Shown piece by piece: positions 39,266 to 49,660 of a DNA stretch of 64,000 bases (position 1 is the stretch's first letter; the number at the start of each line of letters is the position of its first letter). The translations under genes and the position numbers were made by a program. The stretch is taken from positions 414,501-478,500 of the forward strand of contig JANEZZ010000464.1 in NCBI GenBank assembly GCA_026122225.1, in the 5' to 3' direction. The stretch is from Heloderma charlesbogerti (lineage: Eukaryota > Chordata > Lepidosauria > Squamata > Helodermatidae). The notes below the pieces were generated by a model, which saw only the letters and a program-made list of their open reading frames with translations, did no database searches and had not been told where the DNA came from.

Positions 39266-40368
39266 ATAGCACCCTTCCACTTGTGTTCCCCCGTGACTGG
39301 GGTTGAGAGGGCTGCTGGTCCTGACAGCGTTCATACGCTCATTGATAGAATCGGCAAACATGAAGTCATGTATCCATAGCAGCAAAATTAAGGTCAAGTG
39401 GTCCACGAACGCAACGTCAGTGTCCTTTGAAACTGCGTCCCTGAACTGATGTCCTTAATTCCATTACTCTTTGGAATGCCATTCATGCCTTGGCTTACCT
39501 GGGGGCCATCTACACAGCACCGCTTTCAACGTTCACTCTGTCGTAACTGTGCAGCATTGTAGCTGCGCATTAGCTTTTGCTGTGGTACACGCGCGATTCA
39601 CTGTGGGCCTCTCCAACGGAAAAACCCACTGTGCCCGGACACATGGCCATTAAAGTGAAGTAAGCTGTGGCAGTCTTTTTTTTAAAAAACCAAACGTTGT
39701 ATTTAAATGCGCAGCTGTGCAGCCACGTGAGGGCGGGGGTGCGACACTTCGGGTTCGAGGTTGTAAACTAGCCCAAATCAGGAAGAGAGCTACACGAAGC
39801 CCCCTATCTCTGATGTGCCAGGTTTTTTCCAAGACGTGCACTCCATTGATCCTTCTCATGCTCATTCAGAAGCAAGTTCCCGTTGGGTTGTATGGGGCTT
39901 ACTCCCAAAAGTGCTGGCTCGAGGGTTCTGAGGACCCTCCATGGACCCCCTCTTTCAGCGAGTCTCCCTTCTCACTGCCACTATCACCAGCTGCTCTTCT
40001 CTCCCCCCTGTTCCTCATCATTGCTGCCATGTGCTTCTTTGACAAGCAGAGAGAGCCAGTGAGCATGTAGGCGGTGATTGCTGCTGCTGCTCCTTCTCAC
40101 CGCCACATTTTAAAAATGCCTTTTTAAAATAAGAAGAAAGGAAGGATGAGGAGGTGAGTCATATCCATCCCAGGGGGTCCTGCCATGCCCATTCCAGCCC
40201 AGCTGCTGCCTCCATTACCTGCCACTGTGTGGTCATTTGGGGCCCTCTAGGCTGCAGGGCCCAGGACCTTAGCCTCAAGGTCCAACCAAGTGGCAGCTCG
40301 GTGAGAAGCATAGAAGGCTGAGAAGAAAGGGCTTGAGGACAAGGACATTGCTAGATCAGGGCCCATGG
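39266..40368. other. unique sequence with two small repeat traces
   Basis: 39856-39912 carries TCATTCAGAAGCAAGTTCCC, GGGGCTTACTCCC (TACTCAGAAG family). 39.96-40.11 kb weakly resembles the CCCAGCAGGG family seen at 10.2 kb. Confidence 0.4.
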
Positions 40369-40578
40369 GGCTTTGGCCCTGAAATGTATTTCCCTGGGCA
40401 CCAAAACATATTTCCCCGGGCCCCAAAACTATTTCCCAGGGCCCTGAAACATATTTCCCAGGGCCCCAAAACTATTTCCCAGGGCCCTGAAACATATTTC
40501 CCCGGGCCCCAAGACTTATTTCCCAGGGCCCCGAAACTTATTTCCCAGGGCCCCACATCTTATTTCCCAGGGCCCCGA
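40369..40578. repeat. GGCCC/TTTCCC minisatellite, units of about 21-23 bp
   Basis: About nine units built on TATTTCCCAGGGCCCC plus a variable AAAACT, GAAACATA or GAAACTTA. The units are a mix of near-identical and diverged copies. The shadow peptide is GPWEI-rich on the minus strand. Confidence 0.93.
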
Positions 40579-41639
40579 GTGTCGATTGGTGGCAACAGAA
40601 GGGTTTTTTTTCAGTGTAATTGCCATGCTGAGGGCAATTTTCAAGGGGGATAGCAGATAGGGAGGGAAGGGTTAACTCTCTCCTCCCCACATGCAGCAAC
40701 ACCACCACCCCTGCCCCAAAATATCTTCCCCTCCACTACAATCAAGCTGGAGGGAGGGAGTCCATTTGTTTGGAAGATCTGGTGCAGAGCGCACATTAAC
40801 TGATTTTATTTGAGATGATTTGAGAAATGAATTGGCTGGCTTTGCCTCCTGTGAAATTTAAATGAATCCTAGTAAGGATTTCTTAATCTGCATACATAGA
40901 TATAAATTAGCCTATGCAGTTTTGACACCGATTTGCGTCCTGTGGGCCTGGGCCCGGAATCTCTGAAGTGCCTAGTAACACTGGCAGGAAATGAGGGAGA
41001 GAGGGCCTCCCCGTCAAACACAGATGGCTGGAAGAGAGATGTGACTTTTGAAGAATCCCACATGGGTTGCACAAAGCCGAGTGCAGCAGCCAGAGGGCAC
41101 TTCTCTCTCTGCTAATAATTTCTACTGATTGAAAGCTTCTCAGCTGCTGTTCTCTCTCCTCCGCCTGCTCGTGGGCATCTTCCCATCTTGGCAGGTGCCT
41201 GCTGGGGAAGAGATGGATCAAGACCTAAGCAACGGCCTTGCCGCTTCGGGACCCGGGAAGAGGAGCTTTTGGTGGAAGAAGCAGTGTGAACCAAGGGACG
41301 CACTGCTGCCGTTGTTTCCGGCATGCACCGGCTCCCCGGAAACACAGTGGTGGTGGTGGGGAGGAAAGAAGACACACATGACCGGCTTTTGTAGCCCAGA
41401 TCAGCCTGGCATGGCCATGGCAAGTGCGGTTGGATGTCTCCCGCTCGCTGGCCGGTTAAGTGCCATCTGCCTTGGGGCTGTAGTTAAACCAAAAGAAATG
41501 TTGGGTGTGGATGACTGGTCCACGTGTACAGCGACGCCGGGTGAGGCAAGGCTCATGGCGTCCGCTTGTTGGTGCAGCTGAATGACATCGCAGCGGGATA
41601 GAGTGGCATCTTCTTCACCCTGGCCATCTCTACCGCAGG
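40579..41639. other. unique sequence
   Basis: The 150-codon frame at 41129-41581 begins with a hydrophobic stretch but lacks a recognisable domain, and a 103-codon frame lies opposite. I do not call a gene. Confidence 0.35.
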
Positions 41640-41722
41640 GGTCGTCCCAGCCAATGTGGCCAAAGGCCAGGGGTTACGTGAGCTGTACTCCAAAACATCT
41701 GGAGGGCACTAGGTTGCCTCTC
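41640..41722. mobile_element. palindromic 'ACTACAACTCCC' MITE, half copy
   Basis: GAGCTGTACTCCAAAACATC and TGGAGGGCACTAGGTTGCCT: right arm only. Confidence 0.65.
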
Positions 41723-41837
41723 CTTCCTCTTCTGTGTAGGTCAGGGTAGGCGACATGATGCCCCTGGGCATCAGTGTGCCCCTGACAACTTCGTTGGTGC
41801 CCCTCCCACTTTAAAAGCAATGAACACATTTTATTTA

Positions 41838-42105
41838 TTTATTTATTTACTTACTTACTTACTTACTTACTTATTACATTTATATCCCGCCTTTTTTCCT
41901 CTTGCAAGGAACCCAAGGTGGCTTACCTTCTCCTCCTCCTCCTCTCCCTTTTATCCTCACAACAACCCTGTGAGGTGGGTTGGGCTGAGAGTCTGCGACT
42001 GGCCCAAAGTCACCCAGCGAGCTTCCATGGCCGAGTGGGGACTAGAACCCGGATCTCCCGACTCCCAGTCCAACACTCTCGCCACTACACGACACTGGCT
42101 CTCTT
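41838..42105 (-). mobile_element. MIR-like tRNA SINE with L2-like tail, full
   Basis: Same plan as 38686-38913. Its tail microsatellite is (TTTA)n followed by (CTTA)n at 41830-41872 and its A-box end is GTAGTGGCGAGAGTGTTGG on the minus strand. Confidence 0.85.
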
Positions 42106-42127
42106 TTCTTTCTGGCAGCTGTGAAAT

Positions 42128-42230
42128 TGGCATATGCGAATGTTATGCAAATTGCTGTCCTCTACAGTCTTCATTTTCGGTGATGCATTTCTTCTTCTTG
42201 GCCATCCGTCGATTGCCACCCTGGTGTAGT
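42128..42230 (+). repeat. octamer-family repeat, 3' block
   Basis: ATGCGAAT (42134-42141) and ATGCAAAT (42145-42152) with 3-bp spacing, then TCTTCATTTTCGGTGATGCA and GATTGCCACCCTGG. It matches 24990-25100. Confidence 0.6.
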
Positions 42231-42414
42231 GATGGAATGGTTTCAAGACAAAGGGGCTGGAGCAAAGGCTTCACAGAAAAGGTGGGACTTGAGGAGAGAA
42301 GGAAGAGAGGTGGCATCATGCAGGTGTTCTGCACAGCATTTCCAGGAACAAGTGAGAGGGGGCGGAATCTTTTGAGGGCCAGTAGAGCTGGATGAGCAAA
42401 GGTCACAGGAGGGA

Positions 42415-42668
42415 TATATTATTATTATTATTTATTGCATTTATATCCCGCCTTTTTTCCTCTTGCAAGGAACCCAAGGCGGCTGACATTATCCTCCTCC
42501 TCTCCCTTTTATCCTCACAACAACAACCCTGTGAGGTAGGCTGGGCTGAGAGTCTGTGACTGGCCCAAAGTCACCCAGTGAGCTTCCATGGCCAAGTGGG
42601 GACTAGAACCCGGATCTCCCGGCTCCCAGCCTGTCACTCTCACCACTACACTACACTGGCTCTCTATA
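42415..42668 (-). mobile_element. MIR-like tRNA SINE with L2-like tail, full
   Basis: Third full copy, with an (ATT)n tail end at 42.42 kb and an A-box end GTAGTGGTGAGAGTGACAGG. It interrupts a region (42.24-42.41 and 42.67-42.89 kb) that may be one older LINE 3' UTR. Confidence 0.85.
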
Positions 42669-42899
42669 TAACAGCGGAGAGCCCTCCACCATGGAAGGCT
42701 TCGAAGATGAGAAGCTTACGCAGGGGTCCAAGGGTGGGCAGGGAAGTCAACATAAGGATTTAAGAAAGGCTGTCCATGTATCGGAGCAGTGCAAGAGGTA
42801 AATTACGTTAGCAGCAGAGTGCTAGATAGAGGCAAGAGGGATCACGGTGGGACAATGGAAGGCCAAAGAGGAGAAGACCGCATTAGTCAAGGCGATAGG

Positions 42900-43414
42900 T
42901 AGGGATGTGCAAACTCACCCCTGTCTGGATTCTTCAGGCGCCCGCCCAGCCCCTGCCCCCACTAGCTGGTCCCCAGACCTCACTGGAGCCCCTCCCGAAT
43001 TTGGCGAGCAGCCCTCATGCACCCTGGCAGCCTCGTCGAGCTCTATGGTCATTGTTTTTTGAAAAATAAAACGGTGATCATAAAATGCACATATTTGCAT
43101 ACACACGAAAATGCACATTTGGGCAAAATGCGCATTTCTGCACATATGCAAATGGGTGCATTCACAAAAAGGCACCCTTGCAAAATGCCCATTTTCACAC
43201 ATATGTAAATATGCGCATTTTTGCAATCACCATTTTTTTTTCAAAAAATGGTGACTGTGGAGCTCGCCGAGGCCACTGGGGTGAGTGCAGGCCACTTGCC
43301 AAGGGTGGGCAGGGGGTGAGCAGGGACAGGGGCTCAGCAAGCAGGGCTCGGGGGTGCAGGCAGGAGGGATTCCTCCAGATTCCTGGATGGAATCAGGTGC
43401 CCATGCCATCCCTA
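42900..43414. mobile_element. hAT-like foldback transposon, whole-element palindrome, 8-bp TSD
   Basis: It starts TAGGGATGTGC and ends GCCATCCCTA. The flanks GCGATAGG (42892-42899) and GTGATAGA (43415-43422) agree at 6 of 8 positions, both differences being transitions. The 515 bp fold back on themselves: CCTCGTCGAGCTCTATGGTC, TTTTTTGAAAAA pairs with TTTTTCAAAAAATGGTGACT, GAGCTCGCCGAGG. Weaker pairing continues to the ends. The centre is ATGCACATTTG-like repeats. Non-coding. Confidence 0.85.
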
Positions 43415-43437
43415 GTGATAGATTACCAGGAATTGGA

Positions 43438-43877
43438 TAGGGATGTCTGCCACTGGGAAATCTGGGTCTTTTTTGGCTTGACTGAGTTCCTCGGCATGTA
43501 CGACTCACTTTGTGTCTGCAAGCCAAGCTGCAGGCTGTTCCCTGAACTCCGGGAACATTTTTGCGCATGGGGGGGGAGGTCCTATCATTTGTGCAAATTT
43601 CTGAGCACTTTGCATAAATTGCGGCCGAATTTGCACAAATGATGCAAATTTGGACATAATTGCCATAATTTGTGCAAATTCAGTTGAAATTGGTGCACAT
43701 TTGTCAGAAATCCATGCAAATTGCTGAACTTTAAAAAATGCACAAAATTCCTGCAAAATCTGACTCGCTGCAGACCGAGTTGAGTGCCACAGCAGGAACC
43801 AAAACTAAGTCTGGGGAGCCGAGCCTAGGAAAACCCATCATACTCTACCCCCCAAATGGATTCCTCTGACATCCCTA
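43438..43877 (+). mobile_element. hAT-like non-autonomous transposon (subfamily B) with 8-bp TSD
   Basis: TAGGGATGTCTGCCACTGGG to CTGACATCCCTA. The flanks GAATTGGA and GGACTGGA agree at 6 of 8. The TTTGTGCAAATT array and the end regions match 21699-22120. It lies only 23 bp from the previous element. Confidence 0.85.
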
Positions 43878-44620
43878 GGACTGGACCAGTGCTTTTGCCA
43901 AGGGGACAGAGAGGAAGGGATATGATGCTATAAAGACAGAAGCAGCATGGACTGTACATCTCATTACAGTATCTAGCAGGGTTGGGGGACTTATTTTTCT
44001 CTCGAGGGCCACTTGCCAAATGCGGGCAGGGCTGAAGTCAGTGGTGGCTGGGAGCCAAAAACAGTTTCTGCCACCACTTTCCCTCTCTTTCTTTCCCCTT
44101 CCTTCCTCCCAGCAGGGGGAGGGACAAATTGTTCTTTCTAGATGCCTGAACTGATCATCCACAGAAGGCTTTTGCAATTAGGCCAAGGGCCTTATATGGC
44201 CCTATGGACAAAGCTTGCCCATGCCCGGTATAGAATGATGTGCATACACATGTGAGACAGCCCTACTGTTCAACTCCTTTCTCCCTTAGGCTCCTGGGAG
44301 CCAAGATAAGCTTAGAGATAAGCTCCAGACACAGCAAACAACTTTGAGCATCTCAGAATCCCGCCTAGAACAAATGGGCCATGATAATTTTTTTGCATAT
44401 TCGCAGAAGCATCCTAACCTTTTTGGTGCTGGATCGCCCAATGAGCTGGAACTCGAGCAGGTGTGTCCTTCTGACTGCAGAAAAAGCGTGGGAGGAACCA
44501 CTCGGGGACACAGAGCCTCAGAAAGAAGGAATTTTGTTTTTCCCAGCCTGGACACGGATGATCTCGGCCAGAGGACCAATTCCAGGAATGACATCATGAG
44601 GCAGACAGGCTTATGGGAAG
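43878..44620. other. unique sequence
   Basis: GAGGGCCACTTGCCAAATGC at 44.0 kb may be part of a dispersed repeat (compare TTGTGGGCCAGATTTGCCCC at 3.57 kb); otherwise nothing. Confidence 0.35.
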
Positions 44621-44640
44621 TGTGTATGTGTGTGTGTGTG
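44621..44640. repeat. (TG)n microsatellite
   Basis: Ten TG-type units followed by a G run. Confidence 0.85.
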
Positions 44641-45604
44641 GGGGGGGTGCACACAGATGACTAGCTCTCCAGAGGAATCTGAGGTCCTGCTGCTGCTGTA
44701 ACGGTGATACATCCATTCTGGGAAGCAGCTGCTCCCGTAACAGAGCATTCTTTCTTCACTCTTTTGTGCAGTGCTCGGAAGGATGTTGTGTTGGCTGCTG
44801 ACCATCCAAGCACAAGAGAGGTTTTAGATACTTAGGACACGATGCTATCAAGCACATCTGGAGAGCTTGGGGGGTTGTGGTACAGAAGGCAACAGACCAT
44901 TTCTGGAAAGGAGCAGAGGGATGTGTCCAGCACGACCGGTGCTGATCCAAACTGAGAACTGGGGGTAGTGTCCTTGGTTTCTTGCCCCCTCCTCCAACAT
45001 AAGCTCCCCTTCCCATGCAGGAAACCCACACACATGCACAGATGCTCTCTCCTACATGCACACCAAGGTCTGGAACCACTGCTGAGATTCACTTTGGTTT
45101 CCCCAAAAGCTGCGATTGACATTTGGTCATAATCCAGGCGGACAGTAAGAATCACAGAACAATGGTATGAATGCAAAGGCACCCTTCTGGACAATGTCTG
45201 TTGGTGAACAGGAGGATGCCTTTGGATCCAGAGCTGGTGCCAGAACCTGGCACCTTTGGGCAGCTGCCGAGGACCCAATGCATCAGCAGGGGCCACTGCT
45301 GACGCCTCTCGTGGGCACTGCATTAAAAAAAAAATCCAGCCCAGCGATCTGAGCTGTGTCGAGTGGTTGGGTCTGGCCGCCATTTCACACAACAAGTGCT
45401 GATGTATTATTGATTGATTGATTTAAATCAGGGAAAGGGAATTGTTTTTCTCCCACCTTGTGGGCGGGGGGGGGGGGAGATTGCTTTCTGGCTCACTCTT
45501 CCCACTGTGGGTAAATGATATCAGGGGATGAACTCTACCCTCCTGAAGCCCCAGCCCTGACATCATAGGGGAGTTTCTCCATACAGAGAGGCATGGCGTG
45601 ATCT
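44641..45604. other. unique sequence
   Basis: A poly-A run (45325) and a G run (45467) only. The 187-codon minus-strand frame at 44832-45395 has no recognised domain and shares its DNA with two other open phases. Confidence 0.35.
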
Positions 45605-45915
45605 GGGGATGTTTGTCGCTGTGGAATCTGGCCCTTTGGGGGCTCAATGGACCCCCAGTGAGCATTCAACTTGACTTGCCTTTGCGGGCCAAGCCATAGA
45701 GCTCCTCCCCAAATCTGGGAAGTTTCCCATTTTTAAAATTACATTGATAGAAATGTGCGCAAATCGCGGGGCGCAATGTGTGTGATTTCCGTGAATTTCA
45801 CCCGCAGTTTCTGCGATTTGTGCAAATTTTGGCTGATGATTATGCAAATTATGACCAGAATTTGCATAAATTATGTACACTGCACACATTTCTATTTACA
45901 TAAATTAAAACAACC
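45605..45915 (+). mobile_element. hAT-like non-autonomous transposon (subfamily B), right end lost
   Basis: GGGATGTTTGTCGCTGTGGA, ATCTGGCCC starts like 21699, followed by GTGCAAATTTTGG, ATGCAAATTATG and TTTGCATAAATT repeats. ACATCCCTA is missing. Confidence 0.65.
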
Positions 45916-45984
45916 CTTATTCCCCCCCCCTTCAATGCTTCTCGTAGCGTCCTTCAGAACACGGCAGCTGGCCACCCCTAGGTA

Positions 45985-46580
45985 TACCTGATTTTATTTT
46001 CTTGGGCTCCAAGATCACCACAGATGGTGACTGTAGCCATGAAATTAAAAGACGCTTGCTCCTTGGGAGGAAAGCTATGGCAAACCTAGACAGCATAGTA
46101 AGAAGCAGAGACATCACCTTTCCGACAAAGGTCCGTCTAATCAAAGCTATGGTTTTCCCAGTAGCAACATATGGCTGTGAGAGCTGGACTATAAGGAAGG
46201 CTGAGCGCCGAAGAATTGATGCTTTCGAACTGTGGTGCTGGAGAAGATCCTTACGAGTCCCCTGGACTGCAAGGAGGTCAAATCAGTCCATCCTAAAGGA
46301 AATCAACCCTGACTGCTCATTGGAAGGACAGATACTGATGCTGAAGCTCAAATATTTTTGCCACCTAATGCAAAGAAGAGACTCACTGGGAAAGACCCTG
46401 ATGCTGGGAAAGATTGAAGGTAAGAGGAGAAGGGGACAGCAGAGGATGAGATGGTTAGATAGCATCACTGATGCAATGAACATGAACTTGAGCACACTCC
46501 GGGACAGAGTGGAGGACAGGGAGGCGTGCTATGGTCCACGGGGTCATGAAGAGTTGGACATGACTGAACGACTGAACAAC
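45985..46580 (+). mobile_element. BovB (RTE-clade) LINE 3' end, copy 2
   Basis: Longer than copy 1. The frame reads GSKITTDGDCSHEIKRRLLL, then AMVFPVATYGCESWTIRKAE, FELWCWRRSLRVPWTARRSN and RRRGQQRMRWLDSITDAMNM, i.e. the C-terminal region of BovB ORF2. Near 46527 part of the sequence after REA is missing, so the frame shifts and the reading continues past the normal stop into flanking DNA. The tail GAAGAGTTGGACATGACTGA, ACGACTGAACAACAAG is the BovB end. No catalytic RT motif remains. Confidence 0.9.
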
Positions 46581-46589
46581 AAGAAGGTA

Positions 46590-47146
46590 TGCCTGAGGAG
46601 GTTCACTGACATTGGGGGGATGCCACCAGGCTTCACTTTGCTCAGGCCCTCCCATGTGCTACTTTTGCCTCTGGCAAAAGTCCTACTCAGGAGGAGAGGC
46701 TTGCTCCTGAGGAGTCCTCCTTTGTAACTGAGCACTCCTTCCCAGAGAAGACCTTTTGGCCTGCCTCTTGGGGTGGTGATGCTCTCAGGGGCTAGGTAGT
46801 TGCAGGGATAGACTAGCCACCCATGTCTAGAGATCTGGGGGAGTCTGGGCCCTACTCAGGGGAGATCACTGCTAGTCTATGATGCTGCTGGTAACATCAA
46901 TTTGGAAAATAAATACATGCATGCATACATACATACCGTTTTTCCATGAAGGTGCTGTTGCTATGAGACGAATTGCTGCCCACAAAGGTAGCTCTGTTAG
47001 GACTCACCTCTCCCTCTTTAAGAAAATCATTACTTTTTCAAACTATGCCCTTGGTATTTTTAGATGGGAAATGCAGAAATGCCATCCTGTGCAGCATGAA
47101 TCTCTGCGTTCGTCAGCAAAATGAAGTTGAAAGTCTGAGAGATTGG
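46590..47146. other. unique sequence with (CATA)n
   Basis: A small CATGCATA/CATA repeat lies at 46909-46938; otherwise no repeat recognised. Confidence 0.4.
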
Positions 47147-47468
47147 CTGGGTTCACATGACACATAAGAAGCCAGAGCACAGGTTGAGGGTGGGTTGTCA
47201 CTGAACTGTGGGTTGTTGTTGAGTCATGGGTTGTTGTGTTGTGTGAACCCAGCTGCCCTAACAAACCATGGTTTGTTAACCAGAAACAGCCCACAAAGAA
47301 AGCCCATGGTTTGTTGTTGGGTCGTGAACTGTGGGTTGGTCAGGATTAACAAACTATGGTTTGTTAGCACAACTGGGTTCACACAACACAACAACCTACA
47401 ATTCCATGACAACCCACACTCAGCTTATGTTCAACCCATACTCTGGCTTGTCGTGTTGTGTGAACCAG
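47147..47468. mobile_element. large foldback element, copy 2
   Basis: It starts CTGGGTTCACATGACAC and ends GTGTTGTGTGAACCAG. GGTTGTTGTGTTGTGTGAAC and GGTTCACACAACACAACAAC, then AACAAACCATGGTTTGTTAA, show the arms. It is 322 bp. No target duplication was found at these limits. Confidence 0.85.
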
Positions 47469-47579
47469 GTCTCTCTGTAATCAACTGGCCATTATTTAAG
47501 AAGGATATCAACAAACTTGACCATGTTCAGAAGACAGAGGGTGACAAAAATGGTGGAGACTAAGTCCTATGGGGAAAAT

Positions 47580-47940
47580 TTTTATTTATTTGATTGATTA
47601 GTATCCTCCCCTTTCTCACAAAGGAAGTGTCCATATAAACCTATATAAAATATAGTGTACCACATAAACAACTTTAAGATAATGATGACTCTAAAATCAC
47701 AAATATAAAATAAAATATTATAAAATAGTCAACACAATGAATAAAACAAACACAGCACTTGCTGATATCCCAAACACCTGCACAAACTCATAGGTCTTTA
47801 ATTGGTGCCCAAATGAGAACAGCATGGGGGACAGCCAAATCAGTACCAGAAGAGTTCAACAGCAGGGGTGTTTCCACCAAAAAGGCCCTGTCACATGTGG
47901 TAGCTCTATGGGCCACATTTCTCAAGGAAACCACAAGTAA
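47580..47940 (-). mobile_element. L2-like LINE 3' end, minus strand
   Basis: TTTATTTATTTGATTGATTA, GTATCCTCCCCTTTCTC followed by an A-rich UTR and TTCCACCAAAAAGGCCCTGT, CACATGTGGTAGCTC, the reversed GAGAAGGCC-like coding end. Confidence 0.6.
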
Positions 47941-47944
47941 AGCC

Positions 47945-48232
47945 TCCTAGGCTGATCTTAAATCCTGGGGTATTGAGGAAAGGAGTTGAAGGAACTGGGT
48001 GTGTTCAACCTGGAGAAGAGATGGTCAAGAGGTGATGTGACAACTATCTTCAAATTTCTGAAGGGCTGTCACATACGTGATAGAGCAAATTTGTTCTCTA
48101 TTACTCCAAAGTGTAGGATCTGAACCAAATCAGGGGTGCTGTAGCATCAGATTCCCTGAATTGCCCGTGGGTTGGACTAAATGACCTTGGAGGTCCTTTC
48201 CAACTCGGTGATTCTATGAGTCTATACAACAT
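47945..48232 (+). mobile_element. CR1 LINE 3' end, plus strand
   Basis: TGTGTTCAACCTGGAGAAGA, GTCAAGAGGTGATGTGACAA, then TTGGACTAAATGACCTTGG, AGGTCCTTTCCAACTC and GATTCTATGA. The octamer-type end is present, so the 3' terminus is intact. Confidence 0.8.
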
Positions 48233-48445
48233 TGCTGAGAGAAAGATTTATTCCTGACTTTGGTAATCAGCTACCAAACTTTACAGAGGCCCAGAAAACC
48301 TTCTGTCTTCTCACACATGCAGATCAGTGTGTAACATGGGGGATGAGGTTCTTCACTAATGCTGATGGAGGAGAAGGTTTTCTTTGCAGTGGAGATCAAC
48401 TGATACAGTTATGGATATTTTAATGCATTTAATCAATGATTATTT

Positions 48446-48960
48446 TATTTACAACATTTGTATACTGCTCCCCATCCAAACAGATTCCGAAGCGGCGAAC
48501 ACAAGAAGTACAATAGTAAAAGAGATTAAAGATTAAAACACCATGCTAAAATTATTAAAAACAAAATGCCAACAAAAACTGTGGCTGGTCATTTAAGGAA
48601 TGGCTGCTTCCTGGAACAGAACTGTTTTCAGGAGGCACTGGAAGCAACACATGGTTGGTGCCTGCCTGACCTCCAGGGGCAGGGAGTTCCAAAGAAAGGG
48701 GGACACCACACTGAAGGCTCTTCTCCCGGTGGACTCCAATCGGGCCATAGGTCCATGTGGACTACCAGGAGCAACCCCTCCAATGCCCTCAGTGACCAGG
48801 CAGGTTGGTAAAGGAGAAGGCACTCTCTCAGCTATCCTGGTCCCAAGTTGTTTAGCGCTTCGTATTCTAGTACCAAAACCTGTGACCTGGCCTGGTAGTG
48901 AATGGGAAGCCAGTGGGCAGATATGTGTTTGTCTCTAGGGGGAATTGCAATGACCTCTGG
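48446..48960 (-). mobile_element. L2-clade LINE 3' end, minus strand
   Basis: A-rich UTR followed by a minus-strand frame with RRAFSVVSPFLWNSLPLEVR, QAPTMCCFQCLLKTVLF, the C-terminal signature of L2 ORF2 as at 59.36 kb. The stretch to 48.96 kb (CCTGTGACCTGGCCTGGTAG) may be a second LINE 3' UTR. Confidence 0.8.
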
Positions 48961-48964
48961 TTGA

Positions 48965-49335
48965 TGCAAGGAAGTGACTGTATAGTGTCCACCTGTCCTA
49001 CTCTGCAGAGGCCAGTCCTCTATTTGAAGGCATCCTGTATTTGTCCAGCCCACGTCCAGTTTAAAGATAAAGAACAACGGAAAGCAGCAGGGGCCTTGGA
49101 GTTGCCCATCAACTGTTAGCATTAACACCTGGACGGCAGACACACAGGTGAGAACCATCCCCACTAGAGTGAGATACATAGTATCTCTATTTAAGGTCTA
49201 GTGATTATTTAATTGCATGTTAAATTAAATAAGCATATTTCTTGGAAATCTGTATCCTCTTTTGTCTTCTTTGGGGGGTGGGATATGCTTTCTCTCTTTT
49301 GCTGATGCATCAATTGCCAATCTAGTAGACTGACT
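48965..49335 (+). repeat. octamer-family repeat, longest contiguous copy
   Basis: CTACTCTGCAGAGGCCAGTC, CTATTTGAAGGC, GTTTAAAGATAAAGAACAAC, CTTGGAGTTGCCCATCAACT, ACACCTGGACGGCAG, then about 80 bp later TCTTTTGTCTTCTTTGG and GATGCATCAATTGCCAATCT. It shows that the 5' block (23.8 kb) and the 3' block (25.0 and 42.1 kb) belong to one element of at least 370 bp. Confidence 0.6.
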
Positions 49336-49519
49336 CGCCCATTTTGGATTCCTACCACAGTACTGCTTAACCCTGGCATGGCCCTACCACAGAGATAAAT
49401 CAAGAGCCATCGATCAACCACTGAAGCAAGAGACGGGGGAAAGCATGGGTCAGTGGCTGCAAGAACAGAGGCAGATTGTTAGAGAGGACAACTGGAGTGG
49501 GAGAAGCTATCCTCTACCA
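49336..49519. other. unique sequence
   Basis: No repeat recognised. Confidence 0.35.
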
Positions 49520-49660
49520 GGTCAGCCGGTTTGTCCATACTGCCTACTTTGACTGACAGTGGGTCACCAGGGTCTCAGGCTAAGACGTCTTTCCCATCAC
49601 AAGCCTCAGACCTTCTGCATGCAGAACAAATGCTCTACTACTGAGCTACGGTCCCTTCCC
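49520..49660 (-). mobile_element. tRNA-Ala-derived SINE, minus strand
   Basis: CCTCAGACCTTCTGCATGCA, GAACAAATGCTCTACTACTG, AGCTACGGTCCC is the reversed head (anticodon region and A box); the body is worn. Confidence 0.7.

Noticed and set aside
40869..41581. several overlapping frames of 60-150 codons
   Set aside because: Opposite-strand shadows in GC-rich unique DNA without recognisable domains; no preferred frame.
44832..45395. 187-codon minus-strand frame
   Set aside because: No domain, two other phases open over the same DNA, and no splice or promoter context.
46002..46727. intact 241-codon gene
   Set aside because: It is a BovB C-terminal fragment whose last residues are flanking DNA read through after a frameshift.
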